DNA of 64,000 nucleotides. Source: CAVPOO01 sp963707015 (GTDB lineage: Bacteria > Pseudomonadota > Gammaproteobacteria > Thiohalobacterales > Thiohalobacteraceae). Every line of letters starts with the position of its first letter. Position 1 is the first letter of the stretch. Under the pieces are notes generated by a model that was given only the letters and a program-made list of their open reading frames with translations, was not told the DNA's origin and searched no databases. The translations under genes were made by a program, and so were the position numbers. The stretch covers positions 186,001 through 250,000 of the forward strand of contig CAVPOO010000021.1 of NCBI GenBank assembly GCA_963707015.1, read 5' to 3'. Positions 36,510-46,205 of this stretch are shown here, piece by piece.

Positions 36510-36854
36510 ATGCCAGTTCTGAGTATCCAGACTAACCAGAATCTGAATGCCGATACGCTATCCGAGCTGCTGACACGAGCCTCGCGGACCGTTGCCGAGA
36601 TTCTCGCCAAGCCTGAACGCTACGTTATGGTCAGTGTGGCACGCAACGACGCCATGCTCTTTGCGCAATCCGACGCGCCGCTTGCCTACCTGGAGCTCAA
36701 GAGCATCGGCCTGCCCGAAGAGTCGACCCGGGATCTCTCTCAGGCCCTGTGCCGGCTTGTCCACGAACTCCTGGCAATCGATACAGACCGCATCTATATC
36801 GAGTTCACCAATGCGCCACGCCATATGTGGGGCTGGAACGGGGGCACGTTCTAG
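36510..36854 (+). CDS. MIF-like tautomerase family protein
   Basis: 114 residues of the macrophage-migration-inhibitory-factor / phenylpyruvate tautomerase superfamily. Pro2, which becomes the N-terminal catalytic base after Met removal, is present in MPVLSIQTNQ. ILAKPERYVMVSV and the end RIYIEFTNAPRHMWGWNGGTF fit the family closely. Physiological substrate in bacteria is unclear. Followed by proS. Confidence 0.88.
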   Translation: MPVLSIQTNQNLNADTLSELLTRASRTVAEILAKPERYVMVSVARNDAMLFAQSDAPLAYLELKSIGLPEESTRDLSQALCRLVHELLAIDTDRIYIEFTNAPRHMWGWNGGTF

Positions 36855-37023
36855 GACCAGTTAACACTCACCCAACCGCAGGGACGAGATCAGTCTGGCG
36901 TGAGGCACATCGGACAAGCGCAGTGCGGTTTTCTCGCGCGACACGCTCTACCCCCGCGCCCGCCTTATCGCTACAATCCCCACCTTCGAACAAAACCAAC
37001 AGCGGACCGAGCGCTCCTCACCC

Positions 37024-38727
37024 ATGCGTGTATCCCGATTCCCACTCTCGACCCTGAAGGAAATACCGGCAGACGCCGAGATTGCCAGCCACAAGTTGAT
37101 GCTTCGCGCAGGCATGATCCGCAAACTGGCGGCTGGGGTATATAGCTGGTTACCACTGGGACTGCGCGTCTTGCGCAAGGTTGAAGCGGTCGTGCGGGAG
37201 GAAATGAATGCAGCTGGCGCGCTGGAGCTGTTGATGCCCGCCGTCCAGCCGGCAGAGCTCTGGCAGGAATCCGGACGCTGGGACCAGTACGGGCCGGAAC
37301 TGCTCCGATTGCGGGACCGTCACAACCGCGACTTCTGCTTCGGGCCTACCCATGAAGAGGTCATCACCGATCTGGTGCGACGCGAAATCCGCAGCTACAA
37401 GCAACTGCCTATCAACTACTACCAGATCCAGACCAAGTTTCGTGACGAGATCCGTCCACGTTTTGGCGTTATGCGGGCGCGCGAGTTTGTCATGAAGGAC
37501 GCCTATTCCTTCCATGTGGATCAGGCGTCTCTCGCAGACACCTACCAGGTGATGTTTGATACCTACTCGCGCATTTTTACCCGCCTGGGGCTGAAGTTCC
37601 GTGCCGTGCACGCCGACACCGGCGCGATCGGTGGCGCAGTCTCCCATGAGTTTCATGTGCTGGCCGAGTCGGGTGAAGATGCCATCGCTTTTTCGACCGG
37701 GAGTGATTACGCTGCCAACATAGAGCTGGCGGAGGCATTTGCGCCCCTACAGCAGCGCCCGCCTCCCTCGGCAACCCGACAAACAGTCGATACGCCGGCT
37801 CAGCACAGTATCGAAGAAGTCAGCAGTTTTCTGCAGATCGATGCGGCCCGCTGCGTAAAGACGCTGTTGGTGCAGGGCAGCCAGACGGATGTTGTTGCGC
37901 TGGTGCTGCGCGGTGACCATGAGCTCAATCCGGTCAAGGCGCAGAAGCACCCTGCCGTGGCAAGCCCGCTCGCCTTTGTATCAGAGCCTGCCGTCAGATC
38001 CGTGACAGGCGCCGCCCCCGGCTCCGTCGGACCCGCAGGATTGAACATTCCAGTGATCGCAGATCGGGCGGCCATCGCACTCGCAGACTTCGTCTGCGGC
38101 GCAAACGAAGACGGCCGTCACCTTACCGGGGTGAACTGGGGCCGCGACTTACCCGAACCCGAGGTGGCCGATCTGCGCAATGTCCGGGACGGCGATCCCA
38201 GCCCCGACGGGACAGGCACGTTGTCCATTGCCAGGGGGATCGAGGTCGGGCACATCTTCCAGCTCGGCGACAAATACAGCAAGGCACTGGCGGCCACGGT
38301 ACTGGACGAGCAGGGACGCGAGACTGTCATGAGCATGGGCTGCTACGGGATTGGCGTATCGCGCATCGTTGCCGCCGCCATCGAACAGAACCATGATGCG
38401 CAAGGTATTCTCTGGCCAGACCCTATCGCCCCGTTCCGCGTCGCATTGTTGCCGATGAACATGAAGAAATCGACACGCGTACGCGAGGCCTGTGAACGAC
38501 TGTACAGTGGCTTTCAGGGCGCAGGCGTGGACGTCCTGTTCGATGACCGCGACGTACGTCCAGGCGTGATGTTCGCCGACATGGAGCTCATCGGCATCCC
38601 GCACCGCGTCGTGGTCGGCGAGAAGAACCTTGATAAAGGGGTCGTGGAGTACAAGACCGGCCGCACCCGCGATGCCGAAGAAGTCACTCTCGATGCAATC
38701 GTGGCGCGCTGCACATCCGGTTTCTGA
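37024..38727 (+). CDS. proS: Prolyl-tRNA synthetase (bacterial type)
   Basis: Class II synthetase charging tRNA-Pro, with an editing domain against mischarged alanine. 567 residues. Motif 2 area GPTHEEVITDLVRREI, FRDEIRPRFGVMRAREFVMKDAYSFH, then the INS editing insertion (about 225-380, with KTLLVQGSQTDVVALVLRGDHELN), motif 3 GCYGIGVSRIVAAAIEQNHD, and the anticodon-binding domain at the C-terminus. Confidence 0.98.
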   Translation: MRVSRFPLSTLKEIPADAEIASHKLMLRAGMIRKLAAGVYSWLPLGLRVLRKVEAVVREEMNAAGALELLMPAVQPAELWQESGRWDQYGPELLRLRDRHNRDFCFGPTHEEVITDLVRREIRSYKQLPINYYQIQTKFRDEIRPRFGVMRAREFVMKDAYSFHVDQASLADTYQVMFDTYSRIFTRLGLKFRAVHADTGAIGGAVSHEFHVLAESGEDAIAFSTGSDYAANIELAEAFAPLQQRPPPSATRQTVDTPAQHSIEEVSSFLQIDAARCVKTLLVQGSQTDVVALVLRGDHELNPVKAQKHPAVASPLAFVSEPAVRSVTGAAPGSVGPAGLNIPVIADRAAIALADFVCGANEDGRHLTGVNWGRDLPEPEVADLRNVRDGDPSPDGTGTLSIARGIEVGHIFQLGDKYSKALAATVLDEQGRETVMSMGCYGIGVSRIVAAAIEQNHDAQGILWPDPIAPFRVALLPMNMKKSTRVREACERLYSGFQGAGVDVLFDDRDVRPGVMFADMELIGIPHRVVVGEKNLDKGVVEYKTGRTRDAEEVTLDAIVARCTSGF

Positions 38728-38769
38728 ACAGACCGGGCAGTCAAAAGGATGGGATCGCAGGTGCCGATA

Positions 38770-38788
38770 GACAGGGATCGAACCTGTC
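38770..38788. terminator. Hairpin after proS
   Basis: GACAGG-GATCGAA-CCTGTC, a perfect 6-bp stem with a 7-nt loop, 43 bp past the proS stop. No T-run follows, so termination would be weak. On the minus strand it looks like a tRNA T-arm, but the rest of a tRNA is absent. Confidence 0.3.
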
Positions 38789-38799
38789 GGAGCTGATGT

Positions 38800-39411
38800 G
38801 TGACCTGGACCGCATTTCCCCGCCTATACCTTAGCCTCGGACATCCGCTGCCGGTATTGTTGACGTTTTGCCTCTTCACTGCTCCTGCGGTCCTGCCTGC
38901 CTCGACACAGCAGCCACCGGAACCGGAACTGCGCAGACTCCTGATCGGTGCGATATCGACCACCGACAGCTTTGAGGATCAGTTCGCTGCCGAGGTCTGG
39001 CTGGTGGACATGTCGACCCGTCTGCAGAACAAGGTGCCTGACCCTGCTGAACGCATCCAGATACTGAAGGGCGTCCATATCGAGGCGACCCGCGCACAAC
39101 TGCCGCCTGAACTGGTGCTCGCACTCATCGAGGTTGAGAGCAACTTTGACCGCTTCGCCATCTCCGTGGCCGGTGCCCGCGGCCTGATGCAGGTCATGCC
39201 CTTCTGGCTCGACGAGATTGGCCGACCCGACGACGACCTCTTCCACATTCGCACCAATCTGCGCTTGGGCTGCACCATACTGCGTTATTACCTGGACAAG
39301 GAACGCGGCAGCCAGACGCGCGCTCTGGCACGTTATAACGGCAGTGTCGGCAAGGTATGGTACCCCAGGCGCGTGTTCTCCGCATTGCACAAACGCTGGT
39401 ACCGACAGTGA
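38800..39411 (+). CDS. Lytic transglycosylase, SLT domain
   Basis: Peptidoglycan-cleaving enzyme. 203 residues: a hydrophobic export signal (about 10-33), a linker, and a soluble-lytic-transglycosylase domain from about residue 105. The catalytic Glu is in LALIEVESNFDRFAIS, followed by GARGLMQVMPFW and ALARYNGSVGK. Compact for the family. Start is a GTG 72 bp downstream of proS; whether the first residues are exact is uncertain. The 247-bp stretch after the gene up to the heptamer array shows nothing recognisable. Confidence 0.88.
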   Translation: MTWTAFPRLYLSLGHPLPVLLTFCLFTAPAVLPASTQQPPEPELRRLLIGAISTTDSFEDQFAAEVWLVDMSTRLQNKVPDPAERIQILKGVHIEATRAQLPPELVLALIEVESNFDRFAISVAGARGLMQVMPFWLDEIGRPDDDLFHIRTNLRLGCTILRYYLDKERGSQTRALARYNGSVGKVWYPRRVFSALHKRWYRQ

Positions 39412-39657
39412 ATCTCACTGCGCGGCCGGATTGACCTGGCTCACTATCCGCACCACACAGGCGCGACGGTTCGGGAACCCTCAGAATTCAGCCCCCGGGA
39501 TCCAGCCTGGATCCAAGGGTATCGCGGCATGCATACGCGCGTCAGCTGCGCACCCCGGCGAGCCCCCCCTTAACAACGTTCACCACGGGTTGTCTGGCTA
39601 TAAGAAGCTGCGCCTGCATGATGCCGTTCGGTGACTAACGCCGTGCAAACCCGCCGC

Positions 39658-39798
<141 letters not shown>

Positions 39799-39837
39799 CA
39801 AGCTTTTCCTTTCTGGTTTCAACCTCCCACCCGGGCC

Positions 39838-41166
39838 TCATCTCCGTTCAAACAGTGCCATCGACTCTACGTGGGCGGTGTGCGGAAACATGTCCATCAC
39901 GCCGGCTGCAACCAGGCGATAACCTGCCTCGCTGACCAGCATTCCCGCATCACGAGCCAGCGAACCCGGGTGACATGACACGTAGGCAAGCGACTTCGCC
40001 GCCAGGCGGCCAAGCTGCGGAATCAAGGCCGCAGCCCCGCTGCGGGGCGGGTCAATCAAGAGCTTGTCGTAGCTTTCGTGCAGCCAGGGCTCCTGCCCGG
40101 TCAGTTCGGCAAGATTTGCGACCTGAAACGCCGCATTGCCAATCCCATTGCGTCGCGCATTCTGGCGCGCCCGTTCGACCAGCCCGGCATCGCCCTCGAT
40201 GCCCGTAACCTGCCCTGCCTGCCGCGCAAGCGGCAAGGTGAAATTCCCCAGACCGCAAAAGAGATCCAGTACCGAATCATTCGGACCGGGCGCCAGCAGT
40301 CGCAGCGCCTGATCTATCATTCTGCGGTTGATTTCGGGATTAATCTGGGTGAAATCCATAGGCAGAAAGCCCAGCTCGAGTCCGTAGGCAGGCAGGCTGT
40401 AACTTAGGTCTGAGGCTTCCGGCCATAGCAGCGAAACACTGTCCGGCCCCTTTGGTTGCAGGTAGAGATGCAAATTATAGTCTCGCGCGAATCCCCGTAA
40501 CCGTTCGATATCACGCTCTGTCGGCATATCCAGCACACGGAAGATCAGCGCACCGGCCTCATCGCCAATCGCCACTTCAATCTGCGGGATACGAGCTGAA
40601 ATCGAGAGTTCCTGAATCAATACCCGCAGGTCACTCAGACGGGTACCGACGGATGGGTGCAGAACCTCACACCGCGACAGCTCGGCAAGATACGACGAAC
40701 CCTTCTCCCGAAAGCCCACCAGCACTTTGCCTTTCTTGAGAACATGCTTGACGCCCAGTCGCGCCTTGTGGCGGTATTCCCACACGGCGCCCGTCAGGGG
40801 TTCCAGCAACGTTTCGGGGCGAACACCGCCGATACGTTCCAGACTGTTGATCAGGATCTGCTGCTTGGCCTCGATCTGGGCTTTCGGGGCGAGATGCTGC
40901 AGGCTGCACCCGCCACAGATCGCGGCGTGAAGACAGCGTGGTTCGACCCGATCCGACGATGGCTCCAGTATGCTCGAAACCCGTCCTTCGTCGTGCTTCC
41001 GACCCCGGGCGGTGTACAGATACTCCACGGCTTCGCCAGGCAGTGCGCCGTCAATGAATACGGCTTTAGCCTCCACATGAGCAACGCCACGGCCATCATG
41101 GGCAAGCGACTCAATATGCGCAAAGACGGGCTCTGCCGGCAGTGCGCGCTTACGCCTGGCTGACAT
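39838..41166 (-). CDS. rlmD: 23S rRNA (uracil-1939-C5)-methyltransferase
   Basis: SAM-dependent methyltransferase. 442 residues: N-terminal TRAM domain (FAHIESLAHDGRGVAHVEAKAVFIDGALPGE), a four-cysteine Fe-S motif with CLHAAICGGCSLQH and the later RCEVL, the SAM motif VLDLFCGLGNFTLPLA, DPPRSGA, and catalytic Cys in YVSCHPGSLARD. These match RlmD (RumA). The C-terminus ends just beyond the heptamer array. Confidence 0.95.
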   Translation of the reverse strand: MSARRKRALPAEPVFAHIESLAHDGRGVAHVEAKAVFIDGALPGEAVEYLYTARGRKHDEGRVSSILEPSSDRVEPRCLHAAICGGCSLQHLAPKAQIEAKQQILINSLERIGGVRPETLLEPLTGAVWEYRHKARLGVKHVLKKGKVLVGFREKGSSYLAELSRCEVLHPSVGTRLSDLRVLIQELSISARIPQIEVAIGDEAGALIFRVLDMPTERDIERLRGFARDYNLHLYLQPKGPDSVSLLWPEASDLSYSLPAYGLELGFLPMDFTQINPEINRRMIDQALRLLAPGPNDSVLDLFCGLGNFTLPLARQAGQVTGIEGDAGLVERARQNARRNGIGNAAFQVANLAELTGQEPWLHESYDKLLIDPPRSGAAALIPQLGRLAAKSLAYVSCHPGSLARDAGMLVSEAGYRLVAAGVMDMFPHTAHVESMALFERR

Positions 41167-41213
41167 TAAAATTACCGGTCGGGAGCGTCAATGTGCCAGG
41201 GCGGCCGTGTCCG

Positions 41214-41984
41214 TTATTGCCACGCCTGAAGAAATTCACTTAAATGTGCCTTACCCTGCGTGGACAGGTACTCACGCAGCTGCTGGCACTCCTCTTCGTA
41301 GCGCGACGGACTGAGGCGCCCGCGGATCAACTCGAAACGCAAATACACGAGATAGGTGTTCAGCACGTCAGTTTCACAGTAGTTGCGTATGCCCTCGATG
41401 TCCCCCGCCAGGTAGCTGTCCCACACCTTGCCGCCGCTCATGCCCATCTTGCCGGGAAAACCAAGCATAGCGGCAATCTGATCCAGTGGGGCATTGGCCC
41501 GTGGCTGATAAGCCGCCAGAACATCCATGAGATCCGTATGTCTCGCATGAAACCGGCTCAGATAGTTGTTCCATCGAAAGCTGTTGTCCTCGTCGCCGGT
41601 TTCCCAATAGCGTGGCGCGGCAATGCCGTGCACCAGCGATCGGTAATGCAGCACGGGCAAATCAAACCCGCCGCCGTTCCAGGACACCAGGGTTGGCGTA
41701 AACCGGTCGATGCCGTCAAAGAAACGCTGGATCAGTTCGGATTCCGGCGACGCCGGTTTCCCGAGTGACCAGACCTGCAGTGAGTCGGCTGAGCGGAACA
41801 CCGCAGATATGGCGATCACCTGATGCAAGTGGTGCCTGAGAAACTCGCTGTCACCCGTCTCCTGACGCCGCATATGAAACATTGCCTTGGCAACATCCGC
41901 ATCCGACAGGCCATCGAGGTCGTAGAGACGCCGACCCGCAGCGACATCAGGCACCGTTTCTATATCGAAGACAAAGACATTCAT
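41214..41984 (-). CDS. 3'-5' exonuclease, PolB-like DEDD family
   Basis: 256 residues resembling the predicted PolB-related 3'-5' exonucleases. Exo I residues appear in FVFDIETVPD (Asp and Glu), Exo II in LVSWNGGGFDLPVLHYRS, and Exo III in YCETDVLNTYLVYLR with a final Asp. There is no polymerase domain. It lies 48 bp upstream of rlmD on the minus strand and probably shares its transcript. Substrate is unknown; a DNA repair role is plausible. Confidence 0.85.
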   Translation of the reverse strand: MNVFVFDIETVPDVAAGRRLYDLDGLSDADVAKAMFHMRRQETGDSEFLRHHLHQVIAISAVFRSADSLQVWSLGKPASPESELIQRFFDGIDRFTPTLVSWNGGGFDLPVLHYRSLVHGIAAPRYWETGDEDNSFRWNNYLSRFHARHTDLMDVLAAYQPRANAPLDQIAAMLGFPGKMGMSGGKVWDSYLAGDIEGIRNYCETDVLNTYLVYLRFELIRGRLSPSRYEEECQQLREYLSTQGKAHLSEFLQAWQ

Positions 41985-42048
41985 TGCTGATCAGTCAGAC
42001 AGCCACGCGACCCTGGCGATACCCATCACGCCTTACCCCGCGAAGTGA

Positions 42049-42672
42049 TCACTTCCTTACCCATTGTCCCTGGCCATCCTGATACCACCAACCCGCAGGC
42101 GCATTGCTGACCCAGCCCTTGGCAAAGGTCGCCTGGATATCGGCCTTCCATTCCGGGTGGCCATTGGCCCTGGCGATCTCCTCATACAGGGCCGCACGGT
42201 CCACGTTGTCACTGCTCACGAGCTGCTGCACAGGGCGCCGATCAGGCAGCGCGATTGCATTCAGATCGCGAATCTTGATAAACCCGTCCCCTGTCATACC
42301 GATGGCGCCACTCGCATAGTACTTGGCGAGCTGTTCATGCCGCTGCCTGAGACTCGTCTGCAGGCGCTGGATCGCCGGCGTCTGTATGTTGATGTCGGCG
42401 CCTGCGTAGGCCGGCGGAATCCAGAAATCGAGCACCCTCGTCAGCACGACTTCCCCTGCACGCTGCAGGCTGCTCTGCGGGCTGGTCTGAGACGCGGGTG
42501 GCGACTTCTCGCCGTCCGACGGTCGCGCGGGCGCTTCGCCGTAGACGTCCTGGATAATCCGGTCCGCCGCCTCCTGCGCTGCCGCCGCAGGAAAATAGAC
42601 GTTGATGGTGACACATCCCACCAGAAAGGCTAGAGAAAGAACAGATCCTGACCAACGTTTCACCTTCATCAC
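42049..42672 (-). CDS. YdbL-like DUF1318 lipoprotein
   Basis: 207 residues. The N-terminus has a lipobox-like LAFLVGC leading into the family signature VTINVYFPAAAAQEAADRII, then a linker rich in Pro/Ser and the DUF1318 domain (about 90-180; MTGDGFIKIRDLNAI, QQLVSSDNVDRAALYEEIA). Longer than E. coli YdbL (108) owing to the linker and a Gly/Trp C-terminal tail. In E. coli YdbL accompanies YdbH and YnbE, which build an envelope bridge for lipid transport. Here YdbH lies upstream but ynbE is not seen. Confidence 0.82.
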   Translation of the reverse strand: MMKVKRWSGSVLSLAFLVGCVTINVYFPAAAAQEAADRIIQDVYGEAPARPSDGEKSPPASQTSPQSSLQRAGEVVLTRVLDFWIPPAYAGADINIQTPAIQRLQTSLRQRHEQLAKYYASGAIGMTGDGFIKIRDLNAIALPDRRPVQQLVSSDNVDRAALYEEIARANGHPEWKADIQATFAKGWVSNAPAGWWYQDGQGQWVRK

Positions 42673-42917
42673 GGGTTTCTCCTAAGCGGTAGCCGATTCA
42701 CGAACCAGGCACGAAGGGTCTATTATGAAATCTCGCAGCCGTTCGAGCAAAGCCAACTGTATCACGGCGGCAAGCCCTCGCAGAGACATCGCAGGCTCGA
42801 CGGGCTACACGAGTCAGGCTATACGATCCAGCTGAATTCGAGCTGAATCCACCGGATAAGCCCGTTTCGGGATTGCAGGGCTCGCGCACTGCGTGGCGCC
42901 GGTCCGCCCCGTGCCGG

Positions 42918-44978
42918 CTACTGGACCGTCGCTCCCCCGCTGCTGATCGCCGCCTTCAGGCGGGCCAGTAATGACTCCCAGTCGACCCGGCCGGCATAGC
43001 CGATGATATCGATGCGTGGCGGTAGAAAACGCCCCTTGACGATATAGTATCCACCCTCGGCCGGTGCCACACCATCCATGAGACAGACGCCGTGCTCGAG
43101 TCGACACGAGATTCCCAGACGATCATACGGAAACTCCTTGAACAGTTGCAGGAAGCTCTGCGACACGGCATTGCCAACACCTCCGCCACCGATGTTTGAG
43201 AGGGTATCGATTGCCTTCTGACTGATACGATGTCGCGAGTCGTCATCCGACGGGGTTGCAAAGGCGGCATCAAAGGCGATTGGCTCCCAGGCCTCCATGC
43301 GCAGGTCACGCACGTGGCCACTCAGCCGCCCTTCAATCTTCCCGAAGGAAAATGCGCGCGTCAGTTTCTCCAGATCGAGATTATCCAGCGCGAGGTCCGC
43401 CGACAGGCGCGGCACCACACCGAAAGGCCGTTCCAGGTGCAGATTGCGTACCGTGAGATCCCCGTCAAATGCGCGCACCAGAAGCACCCCGCCGATTTCC
43501 AGATTGCCTTCAGCATACTGCACCTGCGGAATAACGCCGGAAAGCTTCCCCGAAAACGGTGGCCAGTCGAGTGCGGCACTGACCGATTCGAGTGAGATCG
43601 GGGTGAGAACAGCATCGAACACCCACTGCATATCCGCGCGCCCGGGCCGGGCAAGCTGCCAGTGATCAATCACAAGCGCACCGTCGAGCAAGGGAATGCG
43701 GGCGGGCTCACGCAGGGCAATGGATTCCCGATCCATTGCCAGCGGCAGATGTGCCTCGCCGATGGAGAGTCGATAAAGGCTCCCGGCCTTCCAGCGAACA
43801 TCGGAACGCCGTGTTGCGTCGTCACTCGCCCAGTCCAGGTGGCTGTCCAGACCAAGCAGTGAGAAACGGCCCTTGCGATCGTTCAGTGTGACCGAAGCGA
43901 CGGTCAGCTCGATGCGCTCGATGGCATGATCACGCATCACCAAGCGACCCTTGAGCGCACCACCCGTCTCGAGATCACCCAGCGCTGTTCCGAACAACCA
44001 GGGCTGGAGATAAGTCTCATAGGCAAGCGGGAAACGGGCTGATTCCAGTGTTACGTCCGACTCGCTGACGACCAGATCCGGTTTCAGGCGCAGGCGCATC
44101 CGGGCATGAGCCGTTACCGCACCGGGCTGTTCGTAGGCCAGACTCTGCACCCTCAGCTCCTGACGGGCCGGGAACCAGTCAGCCGCGCCTTGCAGTTGGA
44201 CGGGGCGCCGGCCGGCGTCGAGATAAACCGGGTCGAGGTATATCAGGCCGTGTTCGAGCGCCAGTCCCGCCTTGAGTCTCCAACCCTCGGGCAGGCGGTA
44301 CGCATCGCTGTCGAGCCTGAGGCGAATCTCTTCGCCTGCCTGACTGCCCGATGCATTTGCAAAGCTGAGTCCGGCACCGTTGAGGCTGGCATGCACCCGG
44401 TCGCGCCCTGCGCCATCCTGATGAAAGTCGAGGTCCACATCGACCCGGCCCTGCGCCTGATAGGCTCCGAGCGCCGCGAATTGCCTGGCGAGATCCAGTG
44501 CGGTCGCAAGCTCCAGGCGCCTGGCCCGCAACCGCCCCGATCGTTCGTCTTCGCTCAGCTGAACAGATGCTGCCAACTGTCCGCCGGCAAAACGATCGAG
44601 GTCGATAGACAGAGAGAGCTTGCCCCCGAACGCATATTCGAACCGGATATCTCCGGCCAGCGCCAGCCGCAATACCTCCTTGCCCACCAGCCGCCCCTGC
44701 CGGCAGCCGATGCCGTTGCCTGACAGTTCCAGCTTCGTACAGGTGAGCTCGAGATCCGTGATCGCCCCAACCGGCGCGGGCAACTCCAGCCTGGGAATGC
44801 GCAGGGTAAACTGTCCACTTCCGGAAAACAGGCCATCGGTTGCCAGTTCAACACCCTCTGCCTGCCAGCCGGGTCCCTGGAGCGTACCCAGCTGCAGCCT
44901 GAACTGCTCAATGGCCTTGGCGGAGAAAGAAACCAGGCAAAGCAATACGACAAGTACCGTCTGCCGGAAGAACCACAC
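42918..44978 (-). CDS. YdbH-like AsmA-family envelope protein
   Basis: 686 residues. A signal or anchor at residues 1-23 (VLVVLLCLVSFSAKA) is followed by a long beta-rich region and a C-terminal DUF2950-like YdbH domain ending SLLARLKAAISSGG. Conserved pieces include NIGGGGVGNAVSQSFLQLFKEFPYDRLGI, a glycine-rich motif typical of YdbH. AsmA-like proteins form hydrophobic grooves moving phospholipids to the outer membrane. Pairs with the YdbL-like gene; cysM ends 3 bp upstream of its start. Confidence 0.8.
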   Translation of the reverse strand: MWFFRQTVLVVLLCLVSFSAKAIEQFRLQLGTLQGPGWQAEGVELATDGLFSGSGQFTLRIPRLELPAPVGAITDLELTCTKLELSGNGIGCRQGRLVGKEVLRLALAGDIRFEYAFGGKLSLSIDLDRFAGGQLAASVQLSEDERSGRLRARRLELATALDLARQFAALGAYQAQGRVDVDLDFHQDGAGRDRVHASLNGAGLSFANASGSQAGEEIRLRLDSDAYRLPEGWRLKAGLALEHGLIYLDPVYLDAGRRPVQLQGAADWFPARQELRVQSLAYEQPGAVTAHARMRLRLKPDLVVSESDVTLESARFPLAYETYLQPWLFGTALGDLETGGALKGRLVMRDHAIERIELTVASVTLNDRKGRFSLLGLDSHLDWASDDATRRSDVRWKAGSLYRLSIGEAHLPLAMDRESIALREPARIPLLDGALVIDHWQLARPGRADMQWVFDAVLTPISLESVSAALDWPPFSGKLSGVIPQVQYAEGNLEIGGVLLVRAFDGDLTVRNLHLERPFGVVPRLSADLALDNLDLEKLTRAFSFGKIEGRLSGHVRDLRMEAWEPIAFDAAFATPSDDDSRHRISQKAIDTLSNIGGGGVGNAVSQSFLQLFKEFPYDRLGISCRLEHGVCLMDGVAPAEGGYYIVKGRFLPPRIDIIGYAGRVDWESLLARLKAAISSGGATVQ

Positions 44979-44980
44979 CG

Positions 44981-45952
44981 TCAGGCCGGGAAGACACCCG
45001 TGGACAGGTATCGATCTCCGCGATCACAGATGATCGCGACAATGACGGCATGTTCGACCTGTTCGGACAGACTGAGCGCCGCTGCCACGGCACCCCCCGA
45101 CGAGATCCCGCAGAAGATGCCCTCGCGGGCGGCCAGCGAACGCGTCGTGGCCTCTGCCGACGGCTGGTCCACCTCAATGATGCGGTCGACCCGCGCGGCG
45201 TCAAAGATACGCGGCAGATACGCTTCGGGCCAGCGGCGGATACCGGGAATGGACGCGCCTTCGGACGGCTGCACGCCGATGATCTGTACGCCGGTGTTAC
45301 GCTCCTTGAGATAGCGCGAGACGCCCATGATGGTTCCCGTGGTACCCATGGCACTGACGAAGTGGGTGATTTTCCCCTCGGTGTCCCGCCAGATTTCGGG
45401 GCCCGTCGTCTCGTAATGCGCCAGCGGATTGTCGGGGTTGGAGAACTGGTCCAGCACCCGGCCCTCGCCCTTCGCCTCCCTGTCGTGGGCGAGATCCCGG
45501 GCCCCTTCCATACCCTCTTCTCGACTGACCAGTATGATCTCGGCGCCAAAGGCCTTCATCACAGCGCGCCGTTCAACGCTCATGTTCTCGGGCATAATCA
45601 GAACCATCCGGTAACCCTTGATGGCCGCCACCATAGCCAGTGCGATTCCCGTGTTGCCGCTGGTCGCCTCGATCAGCGTGTCGCCGGGGCGTATCTCTCC
45701 CCGTGCCTCCGCCTTCTGAATCATGCTCAGGGCAGGACGATCCTTGACGGATCCGGCAGGATTGTTACCTTCGAGCTTGACGAGAATGCGGTTACCGCCC
45801 GCAGGTGACAGCCGCTGCAGATGCACCAGCGGAGTATTGCCGACAAAACGTTCGAGGGTGATTCGCTCCACAGGGCTTAGTGTACTGCATTCGCGCCCTG
45901 CTGGCGCGTTGCTCGCCGGCCAACCGGCACACCGTTCGGGTTTGGACGTCAC
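44981..45952 (-). CDS. cysM: Cysteine synthase B
   Basis: PLP enzyme making cysteine from O-acetylserine and sulfide or thiosulfate. The core begins at VERITLERFVGNTPLVHL; the PLP lysine is in NNPAGSVKDRPALSM and the phosphate loop in EATSGNTGIALAM. The start is uncertain: GTG 45952 gives 323 residues, while GTG 45871 gives 296 and fits family length better, though neither has a strong ribosome site. Features such as VSREEGMEGARDLA favour CysM over CysK. Confidence 0.9.
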   Translation of the reverse strand: MTSKPERCAGWPASNAPAGRECSTLSPVERITLERFVGNTPLVHLQRLSPAGGNRILVKLEGNNPAGSVKDRPALSMIQKAEARGEIRPGDTLIEATSGNTGIALAMVAAIKGYRMVLIMPENMSVERRAVMKAFGAEIILVSREEGMEGARDLAHDREAKGEGRVLDQFSNPDNPLAHYETTGPEIWRDTEGKITHFVSAMGTTGTIMGVSRYLKERNTGVQIIGVQPSEGASIPGIRRWPEAYLPRIFDAARVDRIIEVDQPSAEATTRSLAAREGIFCGISSGGAVAAALSLSEQVEHAVIVAIICDRGDRYLSTGVFPA

Positions 45953-46205
45953 CCCTTTACACTGCGTCTTGGGTATTATTCACGGCAACCGCATCTGGAA
46001 AAGGCATTCGCAGAATGCGGCCGTGCAGTCGCACACCCCTCGGCGCGGACCCGGGCGTTCGGGGACAACGGCTACTCGTAATCTGGCAGGGCTCGTACCA
46101 GAATAGCGGTTCCGGGAACCGCTTGGGCCCCGGTCCAGATTCACCTTGTGACAACCCGCGACAGGGCTACCGTCGGACGGACGTCGCGGCAAAGAGGAAA
46201 CAGAG

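Noticed and set aside
38755..38790. Minus-strand tRNA T-arm look-alike after proS
   Set aside because: Only the T-arm hairpin is present; no acceptor partner within 90 bases. Listed as a hairpin only.
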